A DNA stretch of 32,050 nucleotides from Patescibacteria group bacterium (GTDB taxonomy: Bacteria > Patescibacteriota > Patescibacteriia > JAHIZJ01), in the NCBI GenBank assembly GCA_018814765.1, contig JAHIZJ010000086.1:1-32050 (forward strand). The letters are read 5' to 3'. How positions within the stretch are numbered: position 1 is the stretch's first letter; each line of letters opens with the position of its first letter. Position numbers and translations under genes: made by a program. The notes beneath the pieces were generated by a model that was not told where the DNA came from, ran no database searches, and saw nothing but the letters and a program-made list of their open reading frames with translations. Below, piece by piece: positions 28,765 through 32,050 of the stretch.

Positions 28765-29434
28765 AAAAAAGTGGCTGAAAAGCATCAAGCAATGACTCCA
28801 CTGACTTAAATTCACTAGGCCTCTGTCCTCTCCGAACAAGTTTCAAATGATTCATCACCCGCCGCAATTGAACACTTTGAGTCCTATGCATCAGCTGACA
28901 AAAAGTAATAGCGCCCTTATGATGAGACATATAATAACGCGCAAACTCTAGATAAGAAAGAGCGAAAGAGAGGTTAGCTATGGCTAGTTCCAGTGATTGG
29001 CTAGGTGAACCATTTGTTCTAGTAATGGTTACATATGCAGCGTGTGCTAAGTATTCCCTAGCATATTTATAGTTTCTCAAGCTACGTTCTCTCAATGTCT
29101 CTATTGCTGAACTGTCTAATGAGTGGGTCCTTAGGAATTGCACATGTTCTACTACCGCAGTTGAATCACCCCATATCAGTTGGCCGGTCAGAACTGCTTC
29201 CGTTATAGCAGGATCAAAAATGCTCAATCCTGTCTCAAAATCCTGGCTGCTTATTTCAGTCATGTCCAGATGACCCACCGGTCCATGATATGCTTTGGGT
29301 TGAACACTATCTAGCACTACCAGCAAATCAATATCACTATCTGGTCTGCGTGATCCATAATGCCAGATAAATCTAGCCAAACCACTATGTGCCCCCAGTG
29401 AATTTTGTACTAAACGTAACAGTTCGCGTCTCAT
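28763..29434 (-). CDS. nucleotidyltransferase-domain protein with helical C-terminus (cassette-class gene)
   Basis: Residues about 20-60 hold a Pol-beta-type nucleotidyltransferase core: FIWHYGSRRPDSDIDLLVVLD, the GSx(5)SDxD metal-binding motif, with a possible third Asp at GHLDMTE. The C-terminal half (about 110-223) is helical (LRNYKYAREYLAHAAY, LSFALSYLEFARYYMSHHKG), like the HEPN or KNTase-C helices often paired with such domains. It could modify tRNA, proteins or a drug; no partner toxin is adjacent. TAGGAGG lies 7 bases before the ATG, and the unit has its own terminator. Confidence 0.75.
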   Translation of the reverse strand: MRRELLRLVQNSLGAHSGLARFIWHYGSRRPDSDIDLLVVLDSVQPKAYHGPVGHLDMTEISSQDFETGLSIFDPAITEAVLTGQLIWGDSTAVVEHVQFLRTHSLDSSAIETLRERSLRNYKYAREYLAHAAYVTITRTNGSPSQSLELAIANLSFALSYLEFARYYMSHHKGAITFCQLMHRTQSVQLRRVMNHLKLVRRGQRPSEFKSVESLLDAFQPLF

Positions 29435-29449
29435 AGTCGTCCCTCCTAT

Positions 29450-29484
29450 AAAGAAAATGGGAGGAACGCTTTCACGCTCCTCCC
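29450..29484 (-). terminator. intrinsic terminator between two cassette-class genes
   Basis: GGGAGGAGCG-TGAAAG-CGTTCCTCCC on the minus strand followed by ATTTTCTT. It ends the 64-aa gene at 29542 and leaves little room for a promoter of the next gene. Confidence 0.85.
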
Positions 29485-29541
29485 GTGTAATTGGCAGCTC
29501 CTAACCCCCTCCTTAGCATTAGGGTCTACCAAGTGAATGGC

Positions 29542-29736
29542 TTACCGCGGATTCCAATCCATGCGGATCTTCTGGCCGCCCGGAATCTGGGCCGTGGTGT
29601 GACCGTTGAAGATGTTGCCACCCGGAGTCACATTGAACGTGTCGTGGATCTGACCGCCCATCGGTGTGGGACCCATCGGCTGAATACCGCAGTTGTGTCC
29701 AATGGGTCTGAATACGGGATTTGCTGGACCTGACAT
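29542..29736 (-). CDS. 64-aa Gly/Pro-rich small protein, unknown (cassette-class gene)
   Basis: The start is the ATG at 29736, preceded by GAGGAGG at 8 bases; the tracked start at 29805 lies in the leader. The product (MSGPANPVFRPIGHNCGIQ...) is rich in Gly, Pro, Asn and Met with one Cys, has no hydrophobic helix, and seems mostly loop and strand (GGQIHDTFNVTPGGNIFNGH). No family is recognised. It is an independently terminated unit between the zinc-ribbon gene and the nucleotidyltransferase gene. A weak promoter (TTGTTC-17-TATGTC) lies about 65 bases upstream. Confidence 0.55.
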   Translation of the reverse strand: MSGPANPVFRPIGHNCGIQPMGPTPMGGQIHDTFNVTPGGNIFNGHTTAQIPGGQKIRMDWNPR

Positions 29737-29739
29737 GAT

Positions 29740-30070
29740 CGTATCCTCCTCTACCTTTGAGAGTGATTGGAGCCAGAGTAAATCATGACATAATCCTGAC
29801 CCCAAATTGGAACAACTTACCTACCTTTAACCAAACGATTAAAGGTACAGATCGACCACTAATTATCAGTGATCGTTAAGCCATGTATACCACAATCACC
29901 TCCCTTCAGATTCTCTGAGTTTGAGGCCAAGAACAGGTTAACGAGTCTTTCGCAAACCTGGCTACCCCCCCCTTCTACGCCAGTTGCTTCTAGGTGGAAT
30001 TTAGAACAGTCAGTGAATTCTCGTTATTCATGGATCACTCTCTTAAAAGACGTTTGATGACCTGGTTCGG
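29740..30070 (-). other. structured gene-free stretch upstream of the 64-aa gene
   Basis: There is no credible ORF. On the minus strand there are hairpins GATCACT..AGTGGTC and TACCTTTAA..TTAAAGGTA, a CTGGC..GCCAG stem around a run of seven G, and an orphan ribosome site (GGGAGGTGA) followed only by GTG GTA TAC ATG GCT TAA. It might be a leader RNA or the remnant of a lost gene. Confidence 0.4.
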
Positions 30071-30072
30071 GT

Positions 30073-30270
30073 TTAAAAAACCGAGGGAAAAGGTAGCGTT
30101 GGTCCTACCGGCACTGGGTAAGGTTGACGCGGACCCGGATAAGGCGGTCTGGGGGGAATCAGAATAGGCGGGAGACCAAACCCGACCATGGCACCACAGT
30201 GAGGGCAGTGACCACCCATGGTACAGTTCAGTGTGTAGCCGCATTCCGAGCAGATTCTAGGATAGCTCAT
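30073..30270 (-). CDS. small zinc-ribbon protein with proline-rich tail (cassette-class gene)
   Basis: From the ATG at 30270, 5 bases after AAGGAGG (the GTG start in the track is inside the ribosome site). The 65-residue product has two CxxC knuckles (CSECG...CPHCG, residues about 6-25), a zinc ribbon, and then a tail of more than 30 residues rich in Pro (LPPILIPPRPPYPGP). It would be a binding module rather than an enzyme. No clear terminator was found after the stop. Confidence 0.65.
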   Translation of the reverse strand: MSYPRICSECGYTLNCTMGGHCPHCGAMVGFGLPPILIPPRPPYPGPRQPYPVPVGPTLPFPSVF

Positions 30271-30321
30271 TGGCACCTCCTTGTTGTAGGTTTTGAATGT
30301 GCTACTAAACTTCTACTTGCA

Positions 30322-30352
30322 TAATAAAAAAATCCCCAAAGACAGCTAGGGA
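30322..30352 (-). terminator. probable terminator of the GHMP-kinase-like gene
   Basis: On the minus strand TCCCTAG..TTGGGGA forms a short stem followed by TTTTTTTATT, about 30 bases after the stop at 30380. The stem is weaker than the other terminators here. Confidence 0.6.
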
Positions 30353-30379
30353 CAATAATAGGACAAATAATGCAAAAAA

Positions 30380-32050
30380 CTACATAATGGGCTTGATTAC
30401 AGCTATTTTCAAATCATTTGGCTTAATTTTTATGGAATAGTTTTTTCCTAGTTTACCAGTAATTTCAATTGGTAGATTGACTAACAATTTTTTACGGGCA
30501 ACTTTTTTTAAAGGCCCAATAATCTTACTTTGTAGCTCATTTCTATCTCTGTATGCCTCAACTGGGATATCTGAGCCATTGACTATCCTTCCATATTTAC
30601 TCAATAAGCACTCTAAGATCTCTTTGGTAGCACTGGTTGAATGAATTTGCTTTGAAGTGAGTGCTTTACCTTTTATAATTATTTTATGATCTTCGAAATC
30701 TATTGCAATATCCATATAATGAATAAAGGCCTCTTTTAACCTTGGAGTAAGCAAGTACTGCTTTGGTTGCAACTCTCTTTTCCAAACCAGCGACTTAGTC
30801 ATCCCAACTGGCAATATCGGTGATGACTTAGCTTCATTCAACGACTGTTCTATTCTCAAGCCATCCGGCTCAAGTCCGTCTACCCAGCTAATATAGTCGA
30901 GTGATACTTCTTTTGAATATTTTTTCTTTAGCTGTGCTAATAATTCCTGCATAATTTGTTGTGGCTGTCCTCTCTCACCAACAAAAACCAGTTTGCGGTT
31001 CAATGAGTAAGAATCCGTAAAAACATCAAACAACTCTTCCCTTTTATTAAAATAATCCTTAATATGCTTGACAATATCATCAAGCTTGCCCGACTTCCAA
31101 TCAAACAGTCTTATAAAAAGAGATTGATTTCCAAAAAGGCGTAATAGCTCTTTTGCATTACCCTCATTAAAGCCATAGTAAAAACATTTCCTTAGAGCAT
31201 ATAAAATCATCAAATCGTTCATTATCCAGCTGGACAAATGATGTTTCCAGAGAAACTTTCTATCAGCATTATTGACCAGCTTGTAGAAAAGCGGTGGCCT
31301 TTTTAAATTAACTGATAACTTTTTATCAAATATTTGCCTATTATAACTTACACTATGTGCTAGGTAATTCCCTACCTGATCAAGCCTAAACCACCTATCA
31401 CATTCATCAGAGAATGATCCTGTAAAAATTAGACCGAAGTCAAATGGCCAATTTGACAGTCCTTTATTAAACATTTCCTCAAAACGATAAAACTGTATTG
31501 GCGGATCAAATAGCCGTTCAGACTGTTGCGGTTTTTCATATGTGTTCTGATATTGTATTCGAAATTCCGGCAGTTCCTCTTTAGGGAATAATACAATGGG
31601 ATATTTTGAATTTAAAAAACTAACAACTAGCGAACTTCCCATAATAATCCATGGTGATACCTTAGCATGAAAGTTTACAACTAATCGTAAATATTTGAAA
31701 AAATCCGAAGAAGTGTTGAATAATTTTTTTGAAGGTAGTTTTTTCCAATTTTCAATATCTTGCATTTTCAGTCTGCCAATATCTACCAACACAGCACTGA
31801 AAAGAGAATTTAGTACTCCGCTCTTTGATGATCCGGCACGATCATCGGGTAACTCTTGAATAATATAGACAGAATATCCATGGTCTAAATGAATCTGGTT
31901 TTTTCTAAAATAAGAAAAAAGCTCTTCTTCAATAATACTGTGCATACGCGGACTGATAGCCTCATTTACAAACTTCTTTAAATGGGGCAGATATTTTCGT
32001 ATTTGTTCAATTTTAAATTGCTTCCTTCTGATTGGTTCCAGACCGACATA
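30380..32050 (-). CDS. large protein, possibly GHMP-kinase-like, with winged-helix-like C-terminus; partial
   Basis: The frame stays open to the right edge (35 further codons before the tracked Met, starting YVGLEPIRRKQF), so the N-terminus is missing. VYIIQELPDDRAGSSKSGV and LNSLFSAVLV resembles the glycine/serine motif of galactokinase-like GHMP kinases, and the YVGLEPI edge could follow an EHTDY-type motif. The middle 300 residues have no recognised domain. The last about 90 (ATKEILECLLSKYGRIVNGS ... GKNYSIKIKP) look like an OmpR-type winged helix. Composition is native (AT-rich). Both domain calls are tentative. Confidence 0.45.
   Translation of the reverse strand, partial: YVGLEPIRRKQFKIEQIRKYLPHLKKFVNEAISPRMHSIIEEELFSYFRKNQIHLDHGYSVYIIQELPDDRAGSSKSGVLNSLFSAVLVDIGRLKMQDIENWKKLPSKKLFNTSSDFFKYLRLVVNFHAKVSPWIIMGSSLVVSFLNSKYPIVLFPKEELPEFRIQYQNTYEKPQQSERLFDPPIQFYRFEEMFNKGLSNWPFDFGLIFTGSFSDECDRWFRLDQVGNYLAHSVSYNRQIFDKKLSVNLKRPPLFYKLVNNADRKFLWKHHLSSWIMNDLMILYALRKCFYYGFNEGNAKELLRLFGNQSLFIRLFDWKSGKLDDIVKHIKDYFNKREELFDVFTDSYSLNRKLVFVGERGQPQQIMQELLAQLKKKYSKEVSLDYISWVDGLEPDGLRIEQSLNEAKSSPILPVGMTKSLVWKRELQPKQYLLTPRLKEAFIHYMDIAIDFEDHKIIIKGKALTSKQIHSTSATKEILECLLSKYGRIVNGSDIPVEAYRDRNELQSKIIGPLKKVARKKLLVNLPIEITGKLGKNYSIKIKPNDLKIAVIKPIM

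Noticed and set aside
1-32050. Prophage or plasmid region
   Set aside because: No capsid, terminase, portal, integrase, replication initiator or partition gene was seen. The unknown cassette genes are interleaved with chromosomal housekeeping genes.

Overview
The window looks like a chromosomal stretch of a Patescibacteria/CPR bacterium, probably Parcubacteria-like. This is inference from gene content and style; no rRNA or marker protein settles it. Most genes are short, AT-rich and packed in ATGA-overlapping operons, and several have a -10 box about 6 bases before the ATG, so their mRNAs would be leaderless. Recognisable functions are wall building (MltG, UppP, UppS, polyprenyl synthase, an L,D-transpeptidase fused to VCBS repeats), sugar activation (mannose-1-P guanylyltransferase), housekeeping repair (MutM, RarA, RdgB, PCMT), one prepilin, a NatA/NatB-like ABC exporter, an EamA transporter, a secreted nuclease and a CAP protein. 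No biosynthetic pathway is complete.

Layout. 1-4.3 kb: mltG-manC, pcm diverging from a CAP protein, uppP diverging from a YuiD-like PAP2 protein. 4.3-7.0 kb: mutM, a three-gene unit with a HEAT protein, a DUF1003 protein. 8.0-11.6 kb: prepilin, EamA transporter, histidine phosphatase, a plus-strand small RNA unit, rarA. 13.1-16.4 kb: ATP-cone/Mrr endonuclease, polyprenyl synthase, uppS, 2H phosphoesterase. 17.4-19.8 kb: nuclease and L,D-transpeptidase. 21.2-24.6 kb: ABC exporter operon. 26.2-28.2 kb: rdgB bracketed by direct repeats, a REP-type tyrosine transposase, and a structured RNA with a tRNA-like domain. 28.2-32 kb: a small conserved gene, tRNA-Pro(CGG), more small genes, and a GHMP-kinase-like protein running off the edge.

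Scattered among these native genes is a second class: about ten genes (7.0-7.8, 11.8-12.9, 17.0-17.4, 20.0-20.3, 20.5-21.1, 24.8-26.2, 28.8-29.4, 29.5-29.7, 30.1-30.3 kb). They are visibly richer in GC, mostly of no recognised family, and nearly always stand alone. Most have a strong Shine-Dalgarno (AAGGAGG type), many have a TTGACA-16/17-TANNNT promoter, and most have their own intrinsic terminator. Two neighbours carry the same 67-bp sequence after their terminators, and a third carries a similar hairpin. I read these as self-contained expression cassettes dispersed through a CPR genome. That is the main candidate for an undescribed system here, although mobility and function are not shown by the sequence.
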